Shown one piece after another: positions 7,685-19,575 of a DNA stretch of 64,000 bases. The DNA lies in contig NZ_JAQZAO010000011.1 of the NCBI RefSeq assembly GCF_028737315.1, positions 1 to 64,000 on the forward strand, given 5' to 3'. Every line of letters begins with the position of its first letter. Position 1 is the stretch's first letter. The notes beneath the pieces are model-generated. The model made no database searches, was not told the DNA's origin, and was given only the letters and a program-made list of their open reading frames with translations. Position numbers and translations under genes: made by a program. The DNA is from Actinomycetospora lemnae. GTDB taxonomy: Bacteria > Actinomycetota > Actinomycetes > Mycobacteriales > Pseudonocardiaceae.

Positions 7685-8887
7685 ATGACGGCTAGCGGGG
7701 CCTCGACGACGGTCGGCACCGGGCCCGCGGAACCGATCGGGACGGCTCCGCTCGACGGCTCCCGCGACGGGGCGCGCGACGGTGTCGCCGCAGGTCGCGG
7801 CGACCTCGCGGCCATCGAGGCCGACCTGCCCGCTGCCGTCACCGCGGAGCTCGCCGACTACCTCGCGGGCCGGCGCAAGGGCACCCTCGACGTCGCCGAG
7901 GAGTTCGCCGAGGCCACCGACGACCTCGCCCGCTTCGTCCTCGAGGGCGGCAAGCGCCTGCGACCCACGTTCGGGTGGTGGGGCTGGCGCGCCGCGGGCG
8001 GGGTCGAGCACCCCGGCCCGGTGCTGCGCGCGCTGAGCGCCCTGGAGCTCATCCAGGGCTGCGCCCTGGTGCACGACGACCTCATCGACGACTCGGCGAC
8101 CCGCCGCGGGCAACCGACGGTGCACGCGCGCTGGGCCTCGCGCCACATCGAGGCCGCCTGGGCCGGCGACCCGACGCGCTTCGGGGCCGCCGTGGCGATC
8201 CTGCTCGGCGACGTGGCCCTGGCCTGGGCCGACGACATGCTCCACGAGTCCGGCCTCGACCCCGCCGTCCTCGCCCGCGGCCGCCCGGTGTGGCAGGCCA
8301 TGCGCACCGAGGTGCTCGGCGGGCAGTTCCTCGACGTCCGCGGCCACGCCTCGTCGGACTCCTCGCCCGAGGCCGCGCTGCGCATCAGCCGCTACAAGAC
8401 GGCCGCCTACACGGTGGAGCGCCCGCTGCACCTCGGCGCCGCGCTCGCCGGTGCCGACGAGGCGACGGTGCGGGCGCTGCGCCACTACGGCCGCGACCTC
8501 GGCATCGCCTTCCAGCTGCGCGACGACGTGCTGGGCGTCTTCGGCGACCCGGCCGTCACCGGCAAGCCCGCCGGCGACGACCTGCGCGAGGGCAAGCTGA
8601 CCCTGCTCGTCGCGCTCGCCCGCGCCCACCCCGACCGCGAGACCGCCGCGGTGGTCGAGCGCGCCGTCGGCGACCCCGACCTCGACACCGACGCCGTGGC
8701 CGCTGCCCGCGAGGCGCTGGTCGCGCTCGGCGTCGTCGACGATGTCGAGCGGCGCATCACCGAGCTCACCGCGTCGGCCCTCGACGCGGTGCGGGGCAGC
8801 GACGGCACGGACGCCCCGGCCCTCGCCCCGCCCGCCCCCGAGCGACTCGCCGACCTCGCCGTCGCGGCCACCCGCCGCGTGCGCTGA
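7685..8887 (+). CDS. Polyprenyl (geranylgeranyl-type) diphosphate synthase
   Basis: 400-residue trans-isoprenyl diphosphate synthase. The first Asp-rich motif is in VHDDLIDDSATRRG and the second in FQLRDDVLGVFGD; GGKRLRP binds isopentenyl diphosphate. It lies directly upstream of crtI and crtB, so it most likely supplies GGPP for phytoene (crtE/idsA2 role), and the position also matches Rv2173 (idsA2). Chain length cannot be fixed from sequence with certainty. The N-terminal 40 residues are a variable Ala/Gly/Asp extension. ATG start; the stop is 38 bp before crtI. Confidence 0.92.
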   Translation: MTASGASTTVGTGPAEPIGTAPLDGSRDGARDGVAAGRGDLAAIEADLPAAVTAELADYLAGRRKGTLDVAEEFAEATDDLARFVLEGGKRLRPTFGWWGWRAAGGVEHPGPVLRALSALELIQGCALVHDDLIDDSATRRGQPTVHARWASRHIEAAWAGDPTRFGAAVAILLGDVALAWADDMLHESGLDPAVLARGRPVWQAMRTEVLGGQFLDVRGHASSDSSPEAALRISRYKTAAYTVERPLHLGAALAGADEATVRALRHYGRDLGIAFQLRDDVLGVFGDPAVTGKPAGDDLREGKLTLLVALARAHPDRETAAVVERAVGDPDLDTDAVAAAREALVALGVVDDVERRITELTASALDAVRGSDGTDAPALAPPAPERLADLAVAATRRVR

Positions 8888-8911
8888 GCGCGACCCCAGG
8901 AGCCCCGCCCC

Positions 8912-8929
8912 ATGACGAACACCGCATGA
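8912..8929 (+). promoter_or_regulatory. Five-codon minicistron coupled to crtI
   Basis: ATG at 8912 opens MTNTA-stop; its TGA (8927-8929) overlaps the crtI ATG (8926-8928) in an ATGA junction. The AGGAG at 8898-8902 is spaced 9 nt from this ATG but 23 nt from the crtI ATG, so ribosomes may load on the minicistron and reinitiate at crtI. Alternatively it is chance. Confidence 0.5.
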
Positions 8930-10425
8930 CCCGCACCGTCCGGTCCCCCACGGACCACGTCGTCGTCGTCGGCGCCGGCCTCGCCGGCCTCGCCACGGCC
9001 CTGCACCTGCTCGGCGCGGGCCGGCGGGTGACGGTCGTCGAGCGCGACCCCACCCCCGGCGGTCGCGCCGGACGGCTCGACCTCGCCCACGGGGAGGGCA
9101 GCTTCCGCCTCGACACCGGCCCGACCGTCATCACGATGCCCGAGCTGATCGAGGAGGCCCTGGCCGCGGTCGGGGAGAAGATCGGCGACCGCCTCGAGAT
9201 GGTCGACCTCCACCCGGCCTACCACGCGCGGTTCGCCGACGGCTCCGCGATCGACGTGCACACCGACCCGGGCGCGATGGAGCAGGAGATCCGCGAGAAG
9301 GTCTCGGCCGCCGACGCCGAGGGCTACCGGCGGCTGCGCGCCTGGCTCACCGAGCTCTACCGCGTGCAGATGGCGACGTTCATCGACGCCAACTTCGACT
9401 CCCCGCTCGACGTCCTGTCCCCCGACCTCGCCCGCCTCGGCGCGCTCGGCGGCTTCGGGCGGCTGGGCCCGCGGATCGGGAAGTACCTGCACGACGAGCG
9501 GCTGCGGCGCATCTTCTCCTTCCAGGCGCTCTACGCCGGGGTCCCGCCGGCCCGCGCGCTCGCCGCGTACGCCGTGATCGCCTACATGGACACGATCGCC
9601 GGCGTCTCCTTCCCGATGGGCGGGGTGCGGGCGCTGCCCCAGGCGCTCGCGGATGCGGCGGCCGATGCGGGCGCCGAGTTCCGCTACGGCACCACCGTCA
9701 CGGGCCTCGAGCGCGCGGGCGGGCGGGTGCGGGGCCTGCGGACCGTCGCGACCGACGACCCGACCGCCGACGGCGACCGCCTCGACGCCGACGCGGTCGT
9801 CCTGAGCTGCGACCTGCCCGCCGCCTACGCCCTCATCGGGCGCACCCCGCGGCGGGCGGTGCCGACGCGCTGGTCGCCCTCGGCGTACGTCTGGCACGCG
9901 GGCGTCCCGGCGGGCACCGGGCTCGGGCACCACACGATCTCGTTCGGCGACGCCTGGGCGAGCACGTTCGACGAGATCATCACCGAGGGCCGGCTGATGA
10001 GCGACCCGTCGCTGCTGGTCACGCACCCGACCGCGACCGACCCCTCCCTCGCCCCGGCGGGTCACGAGCTGGTCAGCGTGCTCGCGCCGAGCCCGAACAC
10101 CGAGGTCGCGCCGATGGACTGGGCGCGCATCGGCCCCCGCTACCGCGACGAGCTGCGGGCGGTGCTCGCCGGGCGCGGCATCGAGCTCGGGGAGCCGGTG
10201 GCCGAGCACGTCATCACCCCGGACGACTGGTCCGCGCTCGGGCTCGCGGCGGGCACCCCGTTCTCGGCGGCGCACACGTTCTCCCAGACCGGCCCGTTCC
10301 GCGCCGGCAACCTGGTCCGCGGCGAGGGCAACGTCGTGCTCGCCGGGTGCGGCACGACGCCGGGCGTCGGCGTGCCGACGGTGCTGGTGTCGGGGAAGCT
10401 CGCGGCCGCGCGGATCACCGGGTGA
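8926..10425 (+). CDS. crtI: Phytoene desaturase (CrtI-type, FAD-dependent)
   Basis: 499 residues. The N-terminal dinucleotide motif [19 protein letters not shown] and TPGGRAG, the [13 protein letters not shown] segment and the C-terminal [21 protein letters not shown] region identify a CrtI amine-oxidase-fold desaturase that converts phytoene to neurosporene or lycopene. It sits between the prenyl synthase and crtB genes in one rightward operon. No other carotenoid-modifying gene (cyclase, ketolase, hydroxylase) is adjacent, so the end product cannot be told. The ATG overlaps the stop of a five-codon minicistron. Confidence 0.93.
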   Translation: MTRTVRSPTDHVVVVGAGLAGLATALHLLGAGRRVTVVERDPTPGGRAGRLDLAHGEGSFRLDTGPTVITMPELIEEALAAVGEKIGDRLEMVDLHPAYHARFADGSAIDVHTDPGAMEQEIREKVSAADAEGYRRLRAWLTELYRVQMATFIDANFDSPLDVLSPDLARLGALGGFGRLGPRIGKYLHDERLRRIFSFQALYAGVPPARALAAYAVIAYMDTIAGVSFPMGGVRALPQALADAAADAGAEFRYGTTVTGLERAGGRVRGLRTVATDDPTADGDRLDADAVVLSCDLPAAYALIGRTPRRAVPTRWSPSAYVWHAGVPAGTGLGHHTISFGDAWASTFDEIITEGRLMSDPSLLVTHPTATDPSLAPAGHELVSVLAPSPNTEVAPMDWARIGPRYRDELRAVLAGRGIELGEPVAEHVITPDDWSALGLAAGTPFSAAHTFSQTGPFRAGNLVRGEGNVVLAGCGTTPGVGVPTVLVSGKLAAARITG

Positions 10426-10432
10426 GCACCGG

Positions 10433-11392
10433 GTGAGCACCACCGAGCTCGACGCCGCCGGGATCACCGACCCGGCGCTGCGCGAGGCGTACACGCAGTG
10501 CCGGGAGCTCAACGCCGCGCACGGCCGGACGTACTTCCTGGCCACGCGGCTGCTCGCCCCCGCCCAGCGCCCCGCGATCCACGCCCTCTACGGCTTCGCG
10601 CGGATGGCCGACGACGTCGTCGACGACCCGGACGCCGACGCCTCCCCCGCCGCCGTCGCAGCACGGCTGGAGGAGGTCCGCGTCCGCATGCGCCGCGGGC
10701 TCGACGGCACCGACCCGCGCACGCTGGTCGCCGAGGGCGAGCCGGTGGTCGCGGCGCTCGCGGACACGGTGGCGCGCTACGACATCGAGCACCGCCACCT
10801 CGAGGACTTCATGGACTCGATGGCCATGGACCTCACGATCACCGACTACGCGACGTTCGACGACCTCGCCCGCTACGTGCACGGCTCGGCCGCGGTGATC
10901 GGGCTGCAGGTGCTGCCGGTGCTCGGCACCGTCGGGCCCCGCGAGGAGGCCGCGCCGTACGCCGCCGACCTCGGCGTGGCGTTCCAGGTGACCAACTTCC
11001 TGCGCGACGTCGGCGAGGATCTCGACCGCGGGCGCGTCTACCTCCCCCGCGACGAGCTCGCGGCCTTCGGCGTCGACCGCGAGCTGCTCGACCACTGCCG
11101 CACCACCGGGCGCACCGAGCCCCGCGTGCGCCGGGCGCTGGCCCACCTCGTCGCCCGCACCCGCGCGGTCTACCGGCGCGCCGAGCGCGGTATCCCGCTG
11201 CTCCACCCCGTCTCGCGGCCCTGCGTGCGCACGGCGTACGTGCTCTACGGCGGCATCCTCGACGAGATCGTGGCCGCGGACTACGCCGTCCTCGACCGCC
11301 GCGTCGCCGTCGGGAACGCCCGCCGCGCCGCCGTCGCCCTGCCCCACCTCGCCCGCGCCGTCGGCACGCGCCTGGTACGCAGAGCGGCGTGA
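10433..11392 (+). CDS. crtB: Phytoene synthase
   Basis: 319-residue head-to-head prenyl transferase joining two GGPP to phytoene. It carries [13 protein letters not shown] (first Asp-rich motif), the [22 protein letters not shown] second motif region, and the [16 protein letters not shown] segment. The GTG start lies 7 bp after the crtI stop; GTGAGCACCGG is tandemly duplicated there (10422-10443), so a second GTG at 10422 terminates after four codons. The CxxC protein gene overlaps its stop by GTGA. Confidence 0.94.
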   Translation: MSTTELDAAGITDPALREAYTQCRELNAAHGRTYFLATRLLAPAQRPAIHALYGFARMADDVVDDPDADASPAAVAARLEEVRVRMRRGLDGTDPRTLVAEGEPVVAALADTVARYDIEHRHLEDFMDSMAMDLTITDYATFDDLARYVHGSAAVIGLQVLPVLGTVGPREEAAPYAADLGVAFQVTNFLRDVGEDLDRGRVYLPRDELAAFGVDRELLDHCRTTGRTEPRVRRALAHLVARTRAVYRRAERGIPLLHPVSRPCVRTAYVLYGGILDEIVAADYAVLDRRVAVGNARRAAVALPHLARAVGTRLVRRAA

Positions 11393-11805
11393 CCGAGCTC
11401 GTCCTCGCCTTCGACGCCGCCTGCGCGCGGTGCCGGGCGGTCGCGGCGGCCGTCGCGGGCACGGGCCTCGAGGTGCTGCCGCTGGGCGACTACCGGGTGC
11501 GGGCGTGGTGCGCCGAGGCCGGCGTCGCCGGGGACGCGCCGACGCTGGTCGAGATCACGCCGACCGACGACGACGACCGGGTGCGCGCCTGGACCGGGCC
11601 GGCGCTCGCCGCCGTACTGCTGCGCCGGCTCGGGCCCCGGCGCACGGCGCAGCTCCTGGGCGCGCTGCGCAGGCAGGGGGTGCTGGGCGACGCGGTACGG
11701 GCCGGCCTCAGAACGCCATCGCCTGGGCGCGGCGCTTCACCTCGCGCCCGCGGTCGGAGCGCAGCGCGTCGATCGGCATCCCGGGCAGGGACTCGTCGTC
11801 GGTGA
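11389..11805 (+). CDS. Small CxxC-motif protein of unknown function
   Basis: 138 residues, translationally coupled to crtB by a GTGA overlap. The N-terminus [20 protein letters not shown] puts a CxxC pair (CARC) after a hydrophobic strand, as in thioredoxin-fold or DCC-type thiol proteins, and PTLVEI resembles a short strand, but the match is too weak for a family call. The last 33 or so residues are Arg/Ser/Pro-rich and antisense to the 3' end of the convergent DNA-binding gene (98-bp overlap), so the natural C-terminus may be shorter or a frameshift may be present. A redox role is only a guess. Confidence 0.6.
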   Translation: MTELVLAFDAACARCRAVAAAVAGTGLEVLPLGDYRVRAWCAEAGVAGDAPTLVEITPTDDDDRVRAWTGPALAAVLLRRLGPRRTAQLLGALRRQGVLGDAVRAGLRTPSPGRGASPRARGRSAARRSASRAGTRRR

Positions 11806-12079
11806 ACAGCCACCGCAGGATCTCGCCGTCGGCGTAGCCGCCGTCGCGCAGCACCTGGATGGTGCCGGGCAGGCCCTTGACCACGCCGTCCGCGGAGAGG
11901 AAGGCGGTGGGCACGAGCCAGCGGTCGTCCTCGCGGACCCCGAGCAGCTGACCCTGCTTGATCATCTGGCTGACCCGCGTGCGCGGCACGCCGAGGCGCT
12001 CGGCGACCTCGGCGAGCGTGACGACCTCGATGTCGTGGCCCACGATGGCGGTGACGGCGGACTCGGACACGCGCGTCAC
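11708..12079 (-). CDS. Rv2175c-type DNA-binding protein
   Basis: About 123 residues. A helix-turn-helix (VTLAEVAERLGVPRTRVSQMIKQG) is followed by [33 protein letters not shown] and the terminal [11 protein letters not shown], which match M. tuberculosis Rv2175c. That protein binds DNA and is phosphorylated by PknL, and a pknL gene lies close by here in divergent orientation, as in mycobacteria. GTG 12079 is chosen because upstream residues to ATG 12148 are unlike the family. Whether the N-terminal Ser/Thr residues are phosphorylated is not shown by sequence. Confidence 0.87.
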   Translation of the reverse strand: MTRVSESAVTAIVGHDIEVVTLAEVAERLGVPRTRVSQMIKQGQLLGVREDDRWLVPTAFLSADGVVKGLPGTIQVLRDGGYADGEILRWLFTDDESLPGMPIDALRSDRGREVKRRAQAMAF

Positions 12080-12157
12080 TGTGCCAGAGGAGCGCCCCGC
12101 CGCGGAGCCCGAAACGCAGGAGACGCAGCGCAGCCGGAGCCCGACCATCGCGACAGC

Positions 12158-12823
12158 TCAGACGAGCGCCGCGACCAGCCCGTCCGGGTTCGCGAGCGCG
12201 AGCAGGTGGCCCCCGGGGACGACCACGGGCTCGACCCCGGCGCGCTCGCGGGCCAGGCGGACCTGGAAGTCGAGCGGGAAGAAGCGGTCGTCGGCGCCGA
12301 CGATCACCGTCACCGGCACGTCCGGCCACGCCGGCAGCGCCCAGCCGTCGACGAACGGGCCGTCGGTCTGCTCGCGCTGGTGCTCGGCGCCCGCTGCCGC
12401 GACGTCGGCCGGCACGTCGTGGAGGAACTCCCAGTGCTCGTCGAAGCCCGCGTCCTCGCGGCCCGCGGCGCGCACGGCGGCCTCCTTGGCCTCCTGGTGC
12501 CCTGACGCCGTCCACCAGTCGCCGGGCGACTCGCCCACCGCCGGGATCATGGCGTTGACGAACACGAGCCGCCGCACGGGAACGCGCCGGGCGATCTCGG
12601 CCGCGCTCGGCCCGCCCAGCGACTGGCCGACGACCACGACGTCCGACCGGTCCCCCAGCGCCGCGAGCGCGACCTCGACGTAGCGCGGGATGCCCGCCGT
12701 CGGGTCGTCGGCCGGCAGGTCCGGCGCGACGACGTCGTCGCCCCGCGCCCGCAGCCGCTCCGCCACCAGGTGCCAGTACCAGCCCGCGCCGCCCGCGCCG
12801 GGCAGCAGCAGCCACGTCGTCAC
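12158..12823 (-). CDS. Alpha/beta-fold hydrolase
   Basis: 221-residue soluble hydrolase of the salicylate-esterase/EstC-like kind. LLLPGAGGAGWYWH forms the oxyanion loop, VVVGQSLGGPSAAEIA the nucleophile elbow (Ser), VTVIVGADDRFFP carries the acid, and VVPGGHLLAL the His. No signal peptide. It is inserted between the Rv2175c-type gene and pknL. Substrate unknown; the short cap between the nucleophile and the acid suits small esters or lactones (inference). Confidence 0.85.
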   Translation of the reverse strand: MTTWLLLPGAGGAGWYWHLVAERLRARGDDVVAPDLPADDPTAGIPRYVEVALAALGDRSDVVVVGQSLGGPSAAEIARRVPVRRLVFVNAMIPAVGESPGDWWTASGHQEAKEAAVRAAGREDAGFDEHWEFLHDVPADVAAAGAEHQREQTDGPFVDGWALPAWPDVPVTVIVGADDRFFPLDFQVRLARERAGVEPVVVPGGHLLALANPDGLVAALV

Positions 12824-12916
12824 CCCGCCGACCCTAGGGCCGTCGTCACTCGTCAGGGGCCGCGCGTCGCGTCCGAGGATCCCCGCAGGTCACCGACGTC
12901 CTCGTAGCATCGGCGC

Positions 12917-14176
<1,260 letters not shown>

Positions 14177-14190
14177 CGCTGCCGGGCCGA

Positions 14191-15594
<1,404 letters not shown>

Positions 15595-15651
15595 TCATCA
15601 GCCTACTGGTGTGGTCGTCCGCCCCTGACGTGTTCCCCGTGACGTCGCCCG

Positions 15652-16170
15652 TCAGCCCGGATCGGCCGGCCCGTGGCCGTGGAGACGGCGCCAGTGCTCG
15701 TCGATGACGCGCCAGCGGGCGAGGTTGTGCCGGGCGTCGGCGAGGGCGTCGTGGGCGTCGGCCGGCGCCGCGGGCAGCTCGGGGCGCCCGACGTCGTCCC
15801 AGCGCTGGCGCAGGTCGCGGGTGAAGCGCGGCAGGGCCCGCGGCAGGTCGGGCATGGCGCCCCACAGCTGGGCGATCGCCACGTGGTCGTAGGCCGCGTA
15901 CCAGGCCCAGAGCTCGACCGGGCCCTCGCCGGCGGTCACGAACTCGTAGAACTCCTCGCGGATCCGCAGCCGGCTGCGCCACGCCGGGTCGGACATCGAC
16001 GGCAGCTTGTCGAGGACGTTCCGCCGGACCCACGGCCCGGCGCGCATCGGGTCGAACTGCGTCGAGATCGCGTAGAACTCGCGGCCGTGCTCGTCGACCG
16101 CGCCCACCGAGACCAGCTCGATCGTGGTCCCGTCCTCGATGAACTCGCAGTCGTAGAAGTACCGGGCCAC
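15652..16170 (-). CDS. Rv2179c-type 3'-5' exoribonuclease (DEDD fold)
   Basis: 172 residues. YFYDCEFIEDG holds the first Asp-x-Glu metal pair, WAWYAAYDHVA the second acid, and DAHDALADARHN the final HxxxxD pair, matching Rv2179c, an RNase T-like exoribonuclease. It acts on 3' single-stranded RNA ends as a dimer in the mycobacterial homologue. GTG start. It is read leftward towards aroG with 60 bp between, in the same order as in M. tuberculosis. Confidence 0.9.
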   Translation of the reverse strand: MARYFYDCEFIEDGTTIELVSVGAVDEHGREFYAISTQFDPMRAGPWVRRNVLDKLPSMSDPAWRSRLRIREEFYEFVTAGEGPVELWAWYAAYDHVAIAQLWGAMPDLPRALPRFTRDLRQRWDDVGRPELPAAPADAHDALADARHNLARWRVIDEHWRRLHGHGPADPG

Positions 16171-16195
16171 CCGTCCATCCTGTCGCGGACGACCC

Positions 16196-16885
16196 TCAGG
16201 CGGCCTGCGGGGTGGCCCGGTCCTTGACCGTGCTCGCGTAGACGTCGACGTACTCCTGCCCCGACAGCACGCGCAGCGCGTCCATGATCTCGTCGGTCAT
16301 CGCCCGCTCGACCTGCCGGTCGTCGGTGATGCCGTGGTAGCGGGAGAAGTCCAGCGGCTCGCCGATCCGGATGCCGATGCGGCACGGGCGCCAGAACCGG
16401 GAGCCGACGGGGTTCGCCCGATCGGTGTCGATCATCGCCACCGGGACGACGGGCACGCGCGCCTCGAGCGCCATCCGGGCGACGCCGGTGCGGCCCTTGT
16501 ACAGGCGGCCGTCGGGCGAGCGGGTGCCCTCGGGGTAGATGCCGAACAGCCGGCCCTCGCGCAGGATCGCGATGCCGGTGTCGAGCGCCGCCCGCGCGGC
16601 CCGCCCGCTGCCCCGCTCGATGGGCACCTGGCCCATGCCGGTGAAGAACCAGCGCTTGAGCGTGCCGACCACCCCGGGCTGGGTGAAGTACTCGGACTTC
16701 GCGGGGAACACCATCCGGCGCGGCACCATCAGCGGCAGCACGAACGAGTCGAGCACCGCGAGGTGGTTCGACGCCACGAGCGCCCCGCCGCGGCGCGGCA
16801 GGTGGTGCGCCCCCTCGACGCGCGGCCGGAACGCCACGCGCATCAAGGGCCCGAGCAGGACGTACTTCATGATCCAGTACAACAC
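16196..16885 (-). CDS. 1-acylglycerol-3-phosphate O-acyltransferase family protein
   Basis: About 229 residues of the PlsC family. ASNHLAVLDSF gives the NHxxxxD catalytic block, GQVPIERG, FGIYPEGTRSPDGRLYKG and VVPVAMI are blocks II-IV. Likely esterifies lysophosphatidate or a related acceptor at the inner membrane; an N-terminal hydrophobic stretch (VLYWIMKYVLLGPLM) would anchor it. It matches Rv2182c in position and sequence. GTG 16885 is chosen from GGGAGG 6 nt upstream and the homologue's length; the frame is open 84 bp further. Confidence 0.9.
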   Translation of the reverse strand: MLYWIMKYVLLGPLMRVAFRPRVEGAHHLPRRGGALVASNHLAVLDSFVLPLMVPRRMVFPAKSEYFTQPGVVGTLKRWFFTGMGQVPIERGSGRAARAALDTGIAILREGRLFGIYPEGTRSPDGRLYKGRTGVARMALEARVPVVPVAMIDTDRANPVGSRFWRPCRIGIRIGEPLDFSRYHGITDDRQVERAMTDEIMDALRVLSGQEYVDVYASTVKDRATPQAA

Positions 16886-17127
16886 CCGGGGCCTCCCGTC
16901 CCTCGTCGCTCGACGCGCGGAGCCTAGGGCCCGGTCCGCGTCGGCGGCACCGTCGCGCGGCCGTGTCACACCCGCTCGGACGCGCGGCCGGGACCGTCCG
17001 GCGCGACACGACCCCCACCGCGTGACCCGACCGTGTGGGACGTGCCACGATGGGGTTCCCGAGTCCGCTCTCCCCCGCCTCGTCGAGGCGGGCCTGACGC
17101 GGCGCCACCCGCGCCCCGGAGGACCCC

Positions 17128-17937
17128 GTGCCCGTGCTGCCCGGCGCCGAGCCCTTCGCCTCGGATCCCGAGGAGGGCTCGCGGGAGATCGGCGTCGTGC
17201 TCAGCCACGGCCTGACCGGCACGCCCCAGAGCATGCGCGCCTGGGGCGAGCACCTGGCCGCGCAGGGCATCGGCGTCCGCGGGCCCCGACTGCCCGGGCA
17301 CGGCACGCGCTGGCAGGACCTCAACCGCACCCGCTGGCCCGACTGGTACGGCGAGGTCGAGCGCGCGGTCGACGACCTGCGCCGCGACTACCGCTCGGTG
17401 TTCGTCTTCGGTCAGTCGATGGGCGGGACCCTCACGCTGCGCCTCGCCGAGGAGCGCGGCGAGGACCTCGCGGGGATCGCGCTGGTCAACCCGTCGGTGA
17501 CGACGCTGCGCAAGGACGCCCTGGTCGCGCCGTACATCCAGTGGGTCGTGCCCTGGGTGCCCGGGGTCGCGAACGACATCAAGAAGCCCGGGTCCGTCGA
17601 GCTCGCCTACGACCGCCTGCCCACCCGCGCCGCGGTGTCGCTCACGGCGCTGTGGCGGCTCGTGCGCGCCGACCTCGGGCGGGTCCGCTGCCCCGTCCTG
17701 CTGTTCCGCTCCCCCACCGACCACGTCGTGGAGCCCGTCAGCAGCGAGATCGTCCTCGACGGCGTCGCGTCCGACGACGTCACCGACGTGGTGCTCCACG
17801 AGAGCCACCACGTCGCCACCCTCGACAACGACGCTCCCCGGATCTTCGCCGACAGCACGGCGTTCGTCCGCCGCGTGCACGCCGCGCGCGCCGACCGTCC
17901 CGGCGCCGCCCGCTCGACCCCAGGGACCCCCGCATGA
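17128..17937 (+). CDS. Alpha/beta hydrolase, carboxylesterase / monoacylglycerol lipase type
   Basis: 269 residues. VVLSHGLTGTPQSMRAW (oxyanion), GQSMGGTLTLRLAEE (nucleophile Ser), SPTDHVV (acid) and LHESHHVATLDND (His) are all present, in the arrangement of EstD/YvaK-type carboxylesterases and thermostable monoacylglycerol lipases. Cytoplasmic. Translationally coupled to the next gene by an ATGA overlap. It is divergent from the acyltransferase gene across 242 bp, so the pair may balance acylglycerol turnover (inference). Confidence 0.87.
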   Translation: MPVLPGAEPFASDPEEGSREIGVVLSHGLTGTPQSMRAWGEHLAAQGIGVRGPRLPGHGTRWQDLNRTRWPDWYGEVERAVDDLRRDYRSVFVFGQSMGGTLTLRLAEERGEDLAGIALVNPSVTTLRKDALVAPYIQWVVPWVPGVANDIKKPGSVELAYDRLPTRAAVSLTALWRLVRADLGRVRCPVLLFRSPTDHVVEPVSSEIVLDGVASDDVTDVVLHESHHVATLDNDAPRIFADSTAFVRRVHAARADRPGAARSTPGTPA

Positions 17938-18590
17938 GCGCGCCCGACCCGGACTCCGTCGACCCGGCCCGCCCCGACCCCGCGCGGCCCGACACGGCGG
18001 GCCCCGCCGGTCCCGCAGGTCGGGGACCCGATGCGTCCCGCCGTCCCGACCTGCCCGACGACGTCGACGCCGCCTTCGCCTCGATCGTCGCTGACTGGGC
18101 CGCGACCGGCGCCCCGCGCTGGCCCGACGAGATCTCGGAGGCCCCGGAGGCCCCGGAGGCCCCGGGGACCTCGGAGGCCCCCGAGGCGCGCACGGACGGG
18201 CCGTCCTCCGGGCTCGGCACGGCCACCCCGCCGCACGGCGCCCGCCCGCCCGCGCCCGAGCCCCCGAGCCCGGGCGCGCGCCGGCGCCCCGAGCCCCCCG
18301 CCGGGCCCGCGCCCGGGCAGCGCCCGACGCCGCCGCGCCCGCCCGAGGACGAGCACTTCGTGCCGCCGGAGCCGCCGCCCCTGCCGCGCCTGGGCCTGAG
18401 CAGCCTGCTCGGCCTGGCGCTGCTCGTGGTCGGGGTCGTGCTGCTCGCGGTGCCCGGCCTGCTCGGTGGGCCCGTGGGGCTCGGCATCATCCCGGGTCTG
18501 CTGGCGATGACCGCGGGCCTCGGCTGGCTGGTGTTCGGTCTGCGCCGGGGACGCGAGCCCGAGGGTCCGGACGACGGGGCGGTGCTCTAG
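17934..18590 (+). CDS. Pro-rich protein with C-terminal membrane hairpin
   Basis: 218 residues, function unknown. The first 130 residues are disordered and dominated by Pro, Ala, Asp and Glu, including an EAPEAPEAPG repeat encoded by GAGGCCCCG units (18136-18165). DEHFVPPEPPPLPRL precedes two hydrophobic helices (about 158-175 and 180-200) and a basic/acidic tail. A similar DExYVPPEPPPLPR-plus-hairpin protein is common in actinobacteria, including mycobacterial neighbours in this locus. Coupled to the esterase gene by overlap and convergent with the glucokinase gene. Confidence 0.75.
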   Translation: MSAPDPDSVDPARPDPARPDTAGPAGPAGRGPDASRRPDLPDDVDAAFASIVADWAATGAPRWPDEISEAPEAPEAPGTSEAPEARTDGPSSGLGTATPPHGARPPAPEPPSPGARRRPEPPAGPAPGQRPTPPRPPEDEHFVPPEPPPLPRLGLSSLLGLALLVVGVVLLAVPGLLGGPVGLGIIPGLLAMTAGLGWLVFGLRRGREPEGPDDGAVL

Positions 18591-18630
18591 GGCGTCCTGG
18601 CGACGAGGCGTTCCCCGGGAGACCCCTCCC

Positions 18631-19575
18631 CTAGACGCCGGCCCGCTCCCGCGCGTCGAGTGCGGCGCCGACCATGCCGGCGTGCCCACCGAGCACCGCC
18701 GGGCGGATCTCGGCGAGGCGGCGGTGGCCGCCGCCGGTGACCTCCTCGGCGTACCGGCGCCGCGCGCCGTCGAGGTAGAGCGACGCCGAGGCCGAGACCT
18801 CCCCGCCGATGACCACCACGTCCGGGTCGAAGACGTCGGCGACCAGCGCGAGCCCCTGGCCCAGCCACTCGGCGAACTCCTCGACGACCCGCCGGGCCAG
18901 CCCGTCGCCGGCCTCGGCGGCGTGGGCGACGTCGCGGCCGGTCACCGGCTCCGCCCGCTCCCACGTGGCCCGGAGCAGCGAGAACTCCTCCGACGTCGCG
19001 ATCAGCTCCTCCGCCGCGCGCCCGAGCGCCGTCCCGCTGCAGTAGCGCTCGAGGCATCCGCGCTTGCCGCAGGGGCAGGGACGCCCGCCCCGGACGACGG
19101 TGAGGTGGCCGAGCTCGGGGGCGACGCCGTACGCACCGCGGAACACCGCGCCGTCGACGAGCAGCGCCGCACCGATCCCGGTGCCCAGCGCGACGAGCAC
19201 CGCCACCGACGCGCCCGCCGCCGCCCCGACGCGGTGCTCGGCGAGTCCCGCGGCGTTGGCGTCGTGCTCGAGGACGACGGGCAGCCCGAGGCGCTCGGTG
19301 AGGCGGTCGACGACGTGGTCGTCGCGCCAGGGCACGTGGGCGCCGAAGGCGACGGTGCGCCGGTCGGGGTCGACGAAGCCGGCCACCGCCAGCCCGACGG
19401 CCTGCACGGGGTGCCGGGCGGCGAGGCCGTCGACGAGCTCCGCGACGACGTCGTCGAGCGCGGCCGCGCGATCCGGCGTCGGGGCGGCCCGCACCTCCGC
19501 CATGATCGAGCCGTCGGGGTCGACGACCGCGGCGCGCACCGAGGTGCCTCCGATGTCGACCCCGATGGTCAGCAC
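18631..19575 (-). CDS. glk: ROK-family glucokinase
   Basis: Phosphorylates glucose with ATP (or polyphosphate in some homologues). 314 residues: DIGGTSVRAAVV phosphate loop, VLEHDANAAGLAEH (catalytic Asp), GTGIGAALLVDG, and the zinc site GRPCPCGKRGCLERYCSG. No N-terminal helix-turn-helix, so it is an enzyme rather than a ROK repressor. GTG start overlaps the stop of the preceding gene by 7 bp; it is the last gene of the leftward SRPBCC-ArsA operon. Confidence 0.93.
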   Translation of the reverse strand: MLTIGVDIGGTSVRAAVVDPDGSIMAEVRAAPTPDRAAALDDVVAELVDGLAARHPVQAVGLAVAGFVDPDRRTVAFGAHVPWRDDHVVDRLTERLGLPVVLEHDANAAGLAEHRVGAAAGASVAVLVALGTGIGAALLVDGAVFRGAYGVAPELGHLTVVRGGRPCPCGKRGCLERYCSGTALGRAAEELIATSEEFSLLRATWERAEPVTGRDVAHAAEAGDGLARRVVEEFAEWLGQGLALVADVFDPDVVVIGGEVSASASLYLDGARRRYAEEVTGGGHRRLAEIRPAVLGGHAGMVGAALDARERAGV

